From Rhodobacterales bacterium UBA7416 (GTDB lineage: Bacteria > Pseudomonadota > Alphaproteobacteria > Rhodobacterales > Rhodobacteraceae): a stretch of DNA of 14,690 bases. The notes under the pieces were generated by a model. That model had not been told where the DNA came from, ran no database searches, and was given only the letters and a program-made list of their open reading frames with translations. The translations under genes were made by a program, and so were the position numbers. The stretch is taken from contig DKMK01000073.1 of assembly GCA_002469545.1 (NCBI GenBank), positions 1 to 14,690 of the forward strand, read 5' to 3'. Below, piece by piece: positions 1-7,197 of this stretch; the stretch's first letter is position 1; each line of letters opens with the position of its first letter.

Positions 1-1
1 T

Positions 2-1957
2 ACGGACGCTGTTTTGATCAAAGATGAAACATCAGTAATCGCCAGCGCCAAAGCGTTGACGACTCGCCATGACCTGGCTGTGGGCGTCGGAAATGCCGTT
101 CAAGCAGTTTTAGAGCAAAGTGGCGTCGCACCGAGCGATATCGTTATGACGTCTTTATCAACCACCCTTGCGACAAATGCGCTGGTCGAGGGTAAGGGCG
201 GTAAAGTGTGTTTAGTGTTTATTGGGTTTTCCGAAAAAGACATCGCACGTCAGGGTTTGGATGCTGCTCTTAAAGGTGATCCAGTGATTGTTTTGTCTGG
301 TGGCCATGACCACACAGGCAGCGAAGCGGCTCAGTTGGATATTGATACATTGAATACCGTGCTAAAAGATTTGGACGCGGTATCTGGTTTTGCCGTTGCA
401 GGCCAGTTTGCAACACGTAATGCAGCGCACGAAGTTGCAGTACGTGATATTATTCGCGCAAAAACGGGTGTCCCTGTTTCATGCTCTCATGAATTGTCGG
501 CAAAGTTGGGCGGACCAAAACGGGCTATGACTGCTGTGTTAAATGCGCGTTTGATTGGGATGATTGACCATTTGATTGGCGCTACCGAGGATTACTTTAC
601 CCGCATCGGGATCAGCGCGCAGATGATGGTGGTGCGTGGTGATGGTGCTTTGATTAGTGCCGATCAAGCACGTGAAAAGCCGATTGAGACGATTTTATCG
701 GGACCTGCGGCCAGCATCGTTGGCGCACGTTGGTTGACGGATGAAACTGATGCAATAATTTCTGACATTGGTGGGACGACCACCGATGTGGCAATTCTAC
801 GTGGCGGCCGACCAATGATTGACCCAGATGGTGCGATGGTTGGTGGTTTACGAACGATGGTCGAAGCGGTCGCCATGCGTACTTTTGGGTTAGGTGGTGA
901 CAGTCAGGTGCATTTGTCACGCGAAGGTTTGTCAGGCGATATAACATTGGGCCCACGTCGTGTGATGCCCATATCTTTGTTGGCTGTCGATCACAGTAAA
1001 ATAGTGCACGATGCGCTGGACAGTGCATTGGGTGACGAACGTGGCCAAGAGTTCGCAGGGCAATTTTTGGTACCTATGGCCAAAATTGCAGTTGGGTTAA
1101 GCACGCGCGATCAGGTCGTATTTGACCGCATTGCACTCCAAGCGATCCCGATGGCTGATGCTGTGAAAACGCGCATTGATTTGGGCGCTATTGATCGATT
1201 GTTAGAACGTGGCTTGGTGATGCAGGCTGGAATTACACCATCCGACGCGAGCCACGTTTTGGGTCGTGTGGATGAATGGGATGGCGAAGCCGCGCAAAAA
1301 GCATTAACAATTTTCGGGCGTATGCGTACCGGTTCAGGGGAGATGTTATCGGCAGATCCATATGAACTGGCACAGTCAATTGTAGACCAACTGACCGAAC
1401 AAACTTCCGAAGTATTACTGGAAACGGCATTCAGCGAAGAAGACATCGAGGGACGTGCACGCGATTTGGCACGCCATGTTTTGGTTAAAACCGGTCTGTC
1501 ACACCATCGCGGTATTGTATCGCTAGATGCGGGTCTGAACTTGCCCGTGGTTGGCTTGGGGGCGTCAGCACACGCATATTATGGGGCCGTTGGCGAACGT
1601 TTGACGGCGCGTATGGTTTTACCTGAACATGGTGGTGTTGCGAATGCAATCGGTGCGGTTGTTGGACAAATTACCATGCGTGAACTTGGGCTGATCGAAG
1701 GCGCTGGAGACGGAGCATGGCGCGTATTTACCGACGATGGGCCTGTGAATTATAATGGTCAGGACGCAGCCTATCAGGCCTTGCGCGATGCCTTGGGGGC
1801 ACGTGTAACGCAGGCCGCGCAAAATGCAGGTGCAGCAGATATACGACTTCGTTTTGAAGAAGACGTGCAAGAGGCCACAATCGAAGGCCGCAAAGTTTTC
1901 GTCAAAGGCAGTGTGTTGGCAATTGCATCGGGTCGCCCAGGTATTGCTGATCGATGA
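2..1957 (+). CDS. hydantoinase/oxoprolinase family protein, 5' end outside the window
   Basis: This belongs to the HyuA-type N-methylhydantoinase/5-oxoprolinase family: cytosolic, ATP-using enzymes with an actin-like fold that open cyclic amides. The frame is already open at base 2, where it reads TDAVLIKDET. This matches the end of the family's N-terminal phosphate motif (GGTxTDAVL), so only about ten residues are missing. A TTG at 14 would be a false start. Visible motifs are the STTLATNALVEG segment, the second phosphate loop DIGGTTTDVA at 764-793, and the FGLGGDSQVHLS stretch at about 890-925. The HyuA domains extend to about 1700, close to full family length. No HyuB-type partner subunit follows, and many family members stand alone. 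Substrate cannot be read from sequence. The stop overlaps the next start (ATGA), so the two genes are probably translationally coupled. Family assignment is firm; the reaction is not. Confidence 0.9.
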   Translation, partial: TDAVLIKDETSVIASAKALTTRHDLAVGVGNAVQAVLEQSGVAPSDIVMTSLSTTLATNALVEGKGGKVCLVFIGFSEKDIARQGLDAALKGDPVIVLSGGHDHTGSEAAQLDIDTLNTVLKDLDAVSGFAVAGQFATRNAAHEVAVRDIIRAKTGVPVSCSHELSAKLGGPKRAMTAVLNARLIGMIDHLIGATEDYFTRIGISAQMMVVRGDGALISADQAREKPIETILSGPAASIVGARWLTDETDAIISDIGGTTTDVAILRGGRPMIDPDGAMVGGLRTMVEAVAMRTFGLGGDSQVHLSREGLSGDITLGPRRVMPISLLAVDHSKIVHDALDSALGDERGQEFAGQFLVPMAKIAVGLSTRDQVVFDRIALQAIPMADAVKTRIDLGAIDRLLERGLVMQAGITPSDASHVLGRVDEWDGEAAQKALTIFGRMRTGSGEMLSADPYELAQSIVDQLTEQTSEVLLETAFSEEDIEGRARDLARHVLVKTGLSHHRGIVSLDAGLNLPVVGLGASAHAYYGAVGERLTARMVLPEHGGVANAIGAVVGQITMRELGLIEGAGDGAWRVFTDDGPVNYNGQDAAYQALRDALGARVTQAAQNAGAADIRLRFEEDVQEATIEGRKVFVKGSVLAIASGRPGIADR

Positions 1958-2646
1958 GCAGTATTAAAACCATAGGTTTGGATGCCGACGACACCTTGTG
2001 GCACAATGAGCGTTTCTTTAGCGAAGCGCAAAATATGTTGGCTGACGTGTTAAGCGAACATATAACAGACAGTGATTTAGCCGCTGTTTTATTGGAGATG
2101 CAGCGTAAAAATGTGCCCATTATGGGCTACGGAATAAAATCGTTCACCTTGTCGATGATGGATACTGCGCTGGCTGTCAGTAATGGAAAACTGGACGCCG
2201 CCGCGATGGTGCAAATTCTGGATATTGGTCGTGAAATGATGGCACATCCTGTGGAATTATTACCTGCGGTGGCCGATACTTTGGAAAAAATGAGCCATAA
2301 TTATGAACTGGTTTTAATAACCAAAGGTGATTTGGTAGACCAAGAACGTAAAGTGCATATGTCAGATTTGGGCAACTGGTTCAGCCACGTAGAGATCGTC
2401 AGTGAAAAACATCCACAAACTTACCAGTCAATTTTTGGGCGATTTGGTGGCCTCGCGAACAGCGCGATGATTGGCAATTCAGTCAAATCCGATGTCTTGC
2501 CAGCAGTGCAAGCGGGCGCCTGGGGTATCCATGTGCCTTATTCGGTGACGTGGGAACTTGAGACTGTTGAAACCATCCCTGAACACCCTCGTTATTTCGA
2601 AGCAGACGACATTATTCATGCGGCAAATATTATCGCGAATATATAA
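1954..2646 (+). CDS. HAD-superfamily hydrolase (YjjG/COG1011-like)
   Basis: A 230-residue haloacid-dehalogenase-fold hydrolase, probably a soluble phosphatase using an aspartyl-phosphate intermediate. Motif I is LDADDTLW, with nucleophile Asp10 and acid/base Asp12. Motif II is the Thr in LITKG (residue 123). Motif III is Lys152 in SEKHP. Motif IV is GNSVKSD (174-180), with the acidic residue Asp180. The helical segment between about residues 18 and 100 is a C1-type cap, as in YjjG-like nucleotide or sugar phosphatases. The start is the ATG that overlaps the upstream stop codon by 4 bases, which implies translational coupling with the hydantoinase-family gene. Whether the two act on linked substrates is inference. 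Substrate unknown. Confidence 0.88.
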   Translation: MSSIKTIGLDADDTLWHNERFFSEAQNMLADVLSEHITDSDLAAVLLEMQRKNVPIMGYGIKSFTLSMMDTALAVSNGKLDAAAMVQILDIGREMMAHPVELLPAVADTLEKMSHNYELVLITKGDLVDQERKVHMSDLGNWFSHVEIVSEKHPQTYQSIFGRFGGLANSAMIGNSVKSDVLPAVQAGAWGIHVPYSVTWELETVETIPEHPRYFEADDIIHAANIIANI

Positions 2647-2711
2647 GCGCTGACTGGCTTAGACGGATTAAACACATTGTTGTTCTTACCGAAGCAAATT
2701 ACAAAGTGCAC

Positions 2712-3602
2712 ATGGATCACTTGGGGAAATCTAAATTCAAACGCGCATTGGAATATTTTCCGGTGTTGGCATTGCTTAGTATCGCACGACTGATACCTTT
2801 TCGTATTCGCGGCAAAGTTTTCGCAGCAATCGGTGGTTTTGCAGTTTCGAATTTATCCGGCGCACGTAAACGCGTGGTTAACGGCTTAAGTCGTGTTTTC
2901 CCAGAACTTGCACCCGAAGAGGTGAAACGTATTACGCGCGATGTCGGCCGCAATACAGCACAAACCTTGTCCGAAATTTTAATGAACAGTGACTACAAAA
3001 AGCGACGGCATTTATTTACGGCGACTGGTCCGGGATTGGCCGTGTTGGAACAGGCGCGTGATGCTGGCAAAGGCGCGATCATTGTATCTGCGCATTTTGG
3101 TCAATGGGAAGCCATTCGTCATCACCTAGCAATGAATGACATGGAAACCGGTGCTGTTTACCGCGAAAACAACAACCCATTGTACGAACGTCGCTTTCGG
3201 CATGCGATCGAACAAGGTGGGTCACCAATTGTTGCGCGCAGTCCAAAAGGTAATATGAAAATGGTACGCCATTTGCGCAGTGGTGGGTTTTTCGCCTTGT
3301 TGGTGGATCAAAAATACCTTGTGGGAAAACTTGTACCCTTCATGGGGGTCGATGCCATGACCACGACCGCGCCCGCAGAATTGGCATTGCGTTATGACCT
3401 GCCATTGGTGCCTGCATTCGCAACCCGCCAAGCAAACGGCATGGATATTGTGATTGAATACGAAGAGCCAATTAAACCAAGTGACGTTATGAAAATGACT
3501 ACCGATATTAATGAACGCATTGGTGATCGGATCAAAAAAAATCCAGAACAATGGTATTGGCTACATAATCGTTGGCAGCTTAATCGACTGGAAGCGCCGT
3601 AA
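2712..3602 (+). CDS. lpxL: LpxL/HtrB-type lysophospholipid (lipid A) acyltransferase
   Basis: A 296-residue member of the bacterial lipid A biosynthesis acyltransferase family (LpxL/LpxM type). These inner-membrane enzymes transfer a secondary acyl chain from acyl-ACP to Kdo-lipid A. The signature HX4E is present as SAHFGQWE (His128, Glu133), in the usual position after about 125 residues. A hydrophobic N-terminal stretch (about residues 14-28) would anchor it. The C-terminus has the family's NPEQWYWLHNRW motif. ATG 2712 is chosen; a GTG two codons upstream (2706) is equally possible, since neither has a strong Shine-Dalgarno. It lies 65 bases after the HAD gene. Its last 23 bases overlap the 3' end of the convergent waaA. 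Family call is strong; which acyl position it serves cannot be told. Confidence 0.88.
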   Translation: MDHLGKSKFKRALEYFPVLALLSIARLIPFRIRGKVFAAIGGFAVSNLSGARKRVVNGLSRVFPELAPEEVKRITRDVGRNTAQTLSEILMNSDYKKRRHLFTATGPGLAVLEQARDAGKGAIIVSAHFGQWEAIRHHLAMNDMETGAVYRENNNPLYERRFRHAIEQGGSPIVARSPKGNMKMVRHLRSGGFFALLVDQKYLVGKLVPFMGVDAMTTTAPAELALRYDLPLVPAFATRQANGMDIVIEYEEPIKPSDVMKMTTDINERIGDRIKKNPEQWYWLHNRWQLNRLEAP

Positions 3603-4860
3603 CAATTTCCGCGGTTTTATCCAGAATTTGGCGAATGGTTTTCTCTGCATCTTGCGATCCAAACAGCACAGCATTCGCGGCCAAAATTTGTTTGCCACGT
3701 GTTTCTTGATTATTTAACTCAAACCAGCAATCTTTGATCGTCTGTGGTGTATCTGCTTGGCGCGATCCGCCATTGGCCAAAAGGGTTTCGTAGATATTTT
3801 GAAAATTGGAATAGTGTGGGCCATGAATCAAGGCAGACCCGTATGAAGCTGGTTCAAACGGAGTGTGACCACCAACTTTCGTGATCGATCCTGCAACATA
3901 AGTGACGGCGGAGGCAGAGTACCACATGTCCATTTCACCCAAGGTGTCGACCAAATAAATACTATCTGATTTTTGCGGTAATTCGCCTTTGGAACGCGTG
4001 GCATAGGACATGTTTGACTGTTCCATCAGGGCCATGATTTCGCGGGCCCGTTTCGGGTGTCTTGGCGCCAAGATCATTTTTAAATCAGGGAATTCTTGAT
4101 GCGCAATTTTCAAAGCAGCTAACAGGACAGCATCCTCGTTTTTATGCGTTGATGCGGCGCAGATTGTTTTATCGCGTGGAAAGACCTGTTGTAGCACTGT
4201 TAAATCGGAGTGATCGACCACTGGGTTTTTTTTGAACATCTTTAGGTTCGGGATCAATTCTATTTTTGCTTGGCGCACACCCAAATCCAAGAAACGCTGG
4301 TGGGCAACGCTATCTTGGGCGAAAACATAATCAATACAATCAATAACCTTACGTGTCAGACGCGGGTTGCGTTTCCAAAACGCGAAACTCTTTTTTGATA
4401 TTCGTGCGTTAATCCAAATAATTGGCATACCAGCATTGCGACACATCGTGTTGCGATTTGGATAAATTTCGTTTTCAATCGTGATCAATGCAATGGGATT
4501 CCATTTGTTCAAGAACCGCTTCACGACTGATCGAAAATCTAGCGGTGCAATTGCCAAATGGAACCTTGGCCCAATCAATGACTTGGCTTGTTCATGGGCA
4601 TTTGTGTTCGAAACCGTGATTAGAAATTCCGCAGTTGGAAAGGTGTTTGAAATTTGTGGGAGCAAGGTTTCTAAGGTGTTTAATTCACCAATGCTTGCCA
4701 CGTGAAACCATATTGGTCGCGTGGCAGGGCGCGTCGTTTTCCCAAGGGCAAAGCGTGTCAAAAAACTGCGCAAGCTATCTTTGCCTGTCGTCAAGCGGCT
4801 GATGGCAATCAATGGTGTAATCAGCCATCCGAGCAAGAGTGTTATGTTGTATTTCAGCAT
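3580..4860 (-). CDS. waaA: 3-deoxy-D-manno-octulosonic acid (Kdo) transferase WaaA
   Basis: WaaA/KdtA transfers Kdo from CMP-Kdo to the lipid A precursor on the cytoplasmic face of the inner membrane, the first step of LPS core assembly. The protein has 426 residues, normal for the family. An N-terminal membrane anchor lies at about residues 5-22. The family motif HVASIGE carries the conserved catalytic Glu59. The GT-B C-terminal half holds STHKNED (237-243), APRHPKR (265-271), VDTLGEM (304-310) and GGHTPFEPA (330-338), which form the nucleotide-sugar site. ATG 4860 is the first start that gives the usual N-terminus. It is convergent with the acyltransferase gene (stop codons cross by 23 bases) and divergent from the LpcC-like gene, so three LPS genes lie side by side in three transcription units. 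Confidence 0.95.
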   Translation of the reverse strand: MLKYNITLLLGWLITPLIAISRLTTGKDSLRSFLTRFALGKTTRPATRPIWFHVASIGELNTLETLLPQISNTFPTAEFLITVSNTNAHEQAKSLIGPRFHLAIAPLDFRSVVKRFLNKWNPIALITIENEIYPNRNTMCRNAGMPIIWINARISKKSFAFWKRNPRLTRKVIDCIDYVFAQDSVAHQRFLDLGVRQAKIELIPNLKMFKKNPVVDHSDLTVLQQVFPRDKTICAASTHKNEDAVLLAALKIAHQEFPDLKMILAPRHPKRAREIMALMEQSNMSYATRSKGELPQKSDSIYLVDTLGEMDMWYSASAVTYVAGSITKVGGHTPFEPASYGSALIHGPHYSNFQNIYETLLANGGSRQADTPQTIKDCWFELNNQETRGKQILAANAVLFGSQDAEKTIRQILDKTAEIVTALPVD

Positions 4861-5034
4861 TTATAAATCTTTGTTTAGTGTGACTATACGTCATGCTGGA
4901 ACCACATGGAAACGTTGAAAATATGATTTCTTTATAACCCCACTTATTGATAGTGTCGGGCTATAAGGCTGTTTTGGGGGGTGTTTTTCCTTGGTGCAGA
5001 AAATGGAATTAGTTCCAGACAAAAGGCATGATTT

Positions 5035-6084
5035 ATGACGTCCCCACAAGTGTTTGTGACGAACTTTAATAAGAACTTTACGGGCGTGTCAGCGACCGCG
5101 GCAGGTGTTGTTGCCGCGCAGCAAAGTTTGGTGGATTTACGTTTGGTTGGGCGCGCGTTGCCCAATTGCCCAGAACCAATTTCCAAACAAGAGGCCGTAC
5201 GCATGTCCCGATTGCGTCCTGATGGACTGCCATTTGCGATTTGGCATGTGCGGCGAAACACAGAAATGCGTGCCGCAATTTGGGCGCGGGATGTATTGCG
5301 TTGTCCGATCAAGATCGTTTTTACCTCGGCGGCAAAACGTCGACATTCGGCGTATCCACGGTGGTTGATTTCAAAGATGGATGCGATCATTGCGACGACG
5401 CCAGAGGCGGCTGAATATGTCGATAATGTTTGGTCGGTTGTCCCACACGGCGTGGCGACGGATCGGTTTGTGCCTGCACCAGATCGCTCGAAATCTTGGA
5501 CCGATCTGGGATATGGTGGACGGTATGGTGTGGCGTGTGTTGGGCGCGTACGCCCCGAAAAAGGCACCGATGTTTTTGTCGATGCAATGCTAAAAATACT
5601 GCCGCAACATCCTGAAATGGTTGCACTTATCATTGGGCGGACGGCCTCTGAACACCAAGCGTTTGAACGCAAGTTACGTGAAAAAATTGCCGCTGCTAAC
5701 CTGTCGGATCGGTTGATTTTCGCAGGCGAAATTTCGGCGGAAAAGATGCCTGAAATGATGGGTGCTATTTCTTTGTTGGTGGCTTTGCCGCGGTATGAGG
5801 GGTTTGGGATGACGCCGTTGGAGGGGATGTCGGCGGGGACGCCTTTTGTGGGGAGCCGTACGGGGTATTTTGAGGCGTTTAGCGATCATGGGCGCAATGG
5901 GACGATTGTTGAGATTGGTGATGTTGATGGCGCGGTTTTAGCCATAGAAACATGGGTTTCTAAGGGTAATTGCGCGGCGCAGGCTGTGCGAAAATTTACC
6001 CAAGATCAGTATTCTATTACGCGGGAAGCGGCGGGAATTCAGGCGGTTTATCAACGGCTTTGGGATGGAGAATCGCGCGTTTAG
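5035..6084 (+). CDS. lpcC: LPS core mannosyltransferase, LpcC-like (GT family 4)
   Basis: A 349-residue GT-B glycosyltransferase of family 4. It resembles the rhizobial LpcC enzyme, which adds mannose from GDP-mannose to the inner Kdo of the LPS core. LpcC-like segments are the N-terminal NFNKNFTGVSAT, the block IWHVRRNTEMRA (69-80) and FTSAAKRRH followed by KMDAIIATT (96-122). The C-terminal domain has GRVRPEKGTD (170-179) and the GT4 EX7E motif with Glu255 and Glu263. The ATG at 5035 has an AAAAGG ribosome binding site (5021-5026) at good spacing; the ATG at 5028 is out of frame. It is divergent from waaA across 174 bases, which fits a shared role in core synthesis. Codon use turns G-rich around 5760-5890. 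Mannose specificity is inferred from resemblance. Confidence 0.82.
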   Translation: MTSPQVFVTNFNKNFTGVSATAAGVVAAQQSLVDLRLVGRALPNCPEPISKQEAVRMSRLRPDGLPFAIWHVRRNTEMRAAIWARDVLRCPIKIVFTSAAKRRHSAYPRWLISKMDAIIATTPEAAEYVDNVWSVVPHGVATDRFVPAPDRSKSWTDLGYGGRYGVACVGRVRPEKGTDVFVDAMLKILPQHPEMVALIIGRTASEHQAFERKLREKIAAANLSDRLIFAGEISAEKMPEMMGAISLLVALPRYEGFGMTPLEGMSAGTPFVGSRTGYFEAFSDHGRNGTIVEIGDVDGAVLAIETWVSKGNCAAQAVRKFTQDQYSITREAAGIQAVYQRLWDGESRV

Positions 6085-6109
6085 TCACCATCTGACATGC
6101 GTGTGATAT

Positions 6110-6140
6110 CCGTGGGGCATGTGTCGGACACCCGTGGGGC
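6110..6140 (+). repeat. pair of 9-bp direct repeats CCGTGGGGC flanking a palindrome
   Basis: CCGTGGGGC occurs at 6110-6118 and again at 6132-6140, two helical turns apart (22 bases). Between them lies the small perfect palindrome GTGTCGGACAC (6121-6131). A T5 run follows at 6144-6148, but about 13 bases beyond the palindrome, so this is a poor intrinsic terminator. It could be a protein-binding site or chance. Confidence 0.35.
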
Positions 6141-6189
6141 GAGTTTTTAAAGAGTTAATGTGCCATGCGCCGCCGTTAGAAATACACAA

Positions 6190-6202
6190 TCACAATATGT
6201 GA
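6190..6202. promoter_or_regulatory. inverted repeat TCACA-N3-TGTGA, possible operator
   Basis: A perfect 5+5 inverted repeat separated by ATA lies ten bases before the start codon of the BrnA-like gene. Ribbon-helix-helix antitoxins commonly bind short palindromes that overlap their own promoter or ribosome binding site, so autoregulation is plausible. No Shine-Dalgarno is recognisable between this repeat and the ATG. Function is inferred from position and symmetry only. Confidence 0.35.
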
Positions 6203-6212
6203 TAAATATCCC

Positions 6213-6647
6213 ATGACAACAAAAGCACAAACACAAAAACGCGCGTTGGGCAGTTTCATCGACTGTGCCAAAGACCTGCAAGATGATTTCGAAGTGTGGG
6301 CCGTTCGCGGGTATTTGCCGCCTGAATGGGACGACATGGATATGACCGCGCCCGTGGCCCCCAAAAAGGAAAAGGTCAGTCTGCGTTTGGACGCGGATGC
6401 ATTGCGATATTTCCGCAGTTTGGGGCCGGGGTATACAACGCAGATTAATCGGGTTTTGCGTACCTTTGTTATGGGGCGTATTTCAAATGCGATTTATGCA
6501 CGTGATCAAGGGCTGACGGTATCTGATATCGCGATGGGGTACCGCCAGAAAAGTATTGAGGAGTTAGAAATGGAAGATGAGGTGCAAGATAAAATCAAAA
6601 AATTCCGCGCGCGCCAGTCGGCATTTCGTGAACGTAACGCACCGTAA
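6213..6647 (+). CDS. BrnA-like ribbon-helix-helix protein, no adjacent toxin
   Basis: A 144-residue protein whose central part (about residues 54-92) matches the BrnA antitoxin family: KVSLRLDADALRYFRSLGPGYTTQINRVLR. BrnA proteins are DNA-binding ribbon-helix-helix antitoxins that normally neutralise the RNase BrnT, encoded just upstream. Here the upstream neighbour is a glycosyltransferase and the downstream one a membrane protein; no BrnT-like frame exists. The protein is longer than a typical BrnA: about 50 N-terminal residues containing an acidic EWDDMDM patch, and a charged, probably helical C-terminal tail of about 45 residues. It is therefore better read as a stand-alone regulator of the BrnA superfamily than as a working antitoxin. 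The ATG at 6213 is the first in-frame start after the palindrome; there is no clear ribosome binding site. Confidence 0.78.
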   Translation: MTTKAQTQKRALGSFIDCAKDLQDDFEVWAVRGYLPPEWDDMDMTAPVAPKKEKVSLRLDADALRYFRSLGPGYTTQINRVLRTFVMGRISNAIYARDQGLTVSDIAMGYRQKSIEELEMEDEVQDKIKKFRARQSAFRERNAP

Positions 6648-6673
6648 TTTTGTTAGTGAAGGAGATCTGTGGT

Positions 6674-6703
6674 ATGGTGTTGATATTCACAAAATGGAAG
6701 TAG
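6674..6703 (+). other. nine-codon leader frame MVLIFTKWK with strong ribosome binding site
   Basis: AAGGAG at 6659-6664 stands nine bases before ATG 6674, the strongest Shine-Dalgarno of this region. It opens a frame of only nine codons ending in TAG at 6701-6703, seven bases ahead of the start of the small membrane protein gene. It may be a leader peptide or a translational on-ramp for that gene, or a decayed earlier start. There is no comparative evidence. Confidence 0.3.
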
Positions 6704-6709
6704 GTTGTT

Positions 6710-7060
6710 ATGGAACTTGAATTCTTGATTCATTTCTTGGGTTGGATGACATTGGTAAATGGTGTCATTTTAATTTTCTCGACATTGTTTTTGTGGCTGG
6801 CACGTGATTGGGCGATGAATCTTCACGCTGCAATGACGGGCGTCGATCGGATCGATCTGCCTGTGCTGTATTTCAGTTATCTTGGGAATTTTAAGATTGC
6901 TGTGATTGTGTTGAACTTGGTGCCGTATTTGGTTTTGCGTTTGCTGAATGATATGTCCCTTCTTTATCCTTTAATGCGAAGACACCTGAGTTCTCGTCGC
7001 CGCTTGTTTCGTCACACTGCTGGTTTAGGGTCGAGATGGTTGAGGCCGCGAAATCAATAA
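6710..7060 (+). CDS. small two-helix membrane protein (DUF6868-like) with aberrant C-terminal tail
   Basis: The first 80 residues resemble the DUF6868 family of short inner-membrane proteins of unknown function. Helix one covers about residues 6-31 (FLGWMTLVNG...LFLWLARDW), followed by a short loop with the family-like LHAAMTG, and helix two about 53-78 (YFSYLGNFKI...LVPYLVLRLL). Members normally stop right after the VPYLxLRL motif. Here the frame runs on from about 6950 for 35 more residues rich in Arg, Leu and His. That stretch is the antisense of a plausible minus-strand coding segment, so the tail looks acquired by a rearrangement rather than native. The ATG at 6710 has GGAAGTAGG just upstream. 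The body probably still makes a membrane protein; its function is unknown. Confidence 0.65.
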   Translation: MELEFLIHFLGWMTLVNGVILIFSTLFLWLARDWAMNLHAAMTGVDRIDLPVLYFSYLGNFKIAVIVLNLVPYLVLRLLNDMSLLYPLMRRHLSSRRRLFRHTAGLGSRWLRPRNQ

Positions 7061-7151
7061 AGTCCTCACCAAAGGAGTTACATTGTTTCTCCCATTGCAT
7101 TTCAAACCGCTTCCATGTGCCATCGGGTTTATTCAGTCTTTCAAATTGCAT
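6950..7151 (-). pseudogene. 5' remnant of an unrecognised minus-strand gene
   Basis: Reading the minus strand from ATG 7151 gives about 67 residues that look like a genuine soluble protein N-terminus: MQFERLNKPDGTWKRFEMQW, then a mixed acidic segment ending ENSGVFALKDKEGTY. A good start context is present (GATAGG seven bases ahead). Past about 6950 the frame continues only as the antisense of the DUF6868-like helix-two codons and loses protein-like composition, ending at 6891. The gene therefore seems cut off, its 3' part replaced by the end of the neighbouring plus-strand gene. It lies 46 bases downstream of ettA on the same strand. I do not recognise the family. It could instead be an intact small gene that overlaps its neighbour. 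Confidence 0.5.
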
Positions 7152-7197
7152 TAAGCCTATCCATCTCTAAAATATAAAAATAACTAGCACGGCAACT

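Noticed and set aside
14..16. TTG as start of the first gene
   Set aside because: The frame is open upstream to base 2 and encodes TDAVL, part of the family's N-terminal motif, so the gene starts before the window.
4944..5672. 242-codon open frame on the minus strand opposite the mannosyltransferase
   Set aside because: It is the antisense of a clearly assigned gene; its product has no recognisable motifs and is rich in Ser/Arg/Thr typical of shadow frames.
6115..6148. Intrinsic terminator after the mannosyltransferase gene
   Set aside because: The only stem is four to five bases and the T run is more than ten bases away.
6085..6212. A BrnT toxin gene upstream of the BrnA-like gene
   Set aside because: The 128-base spacer is too short and holds no toxin-like frame on either strand.
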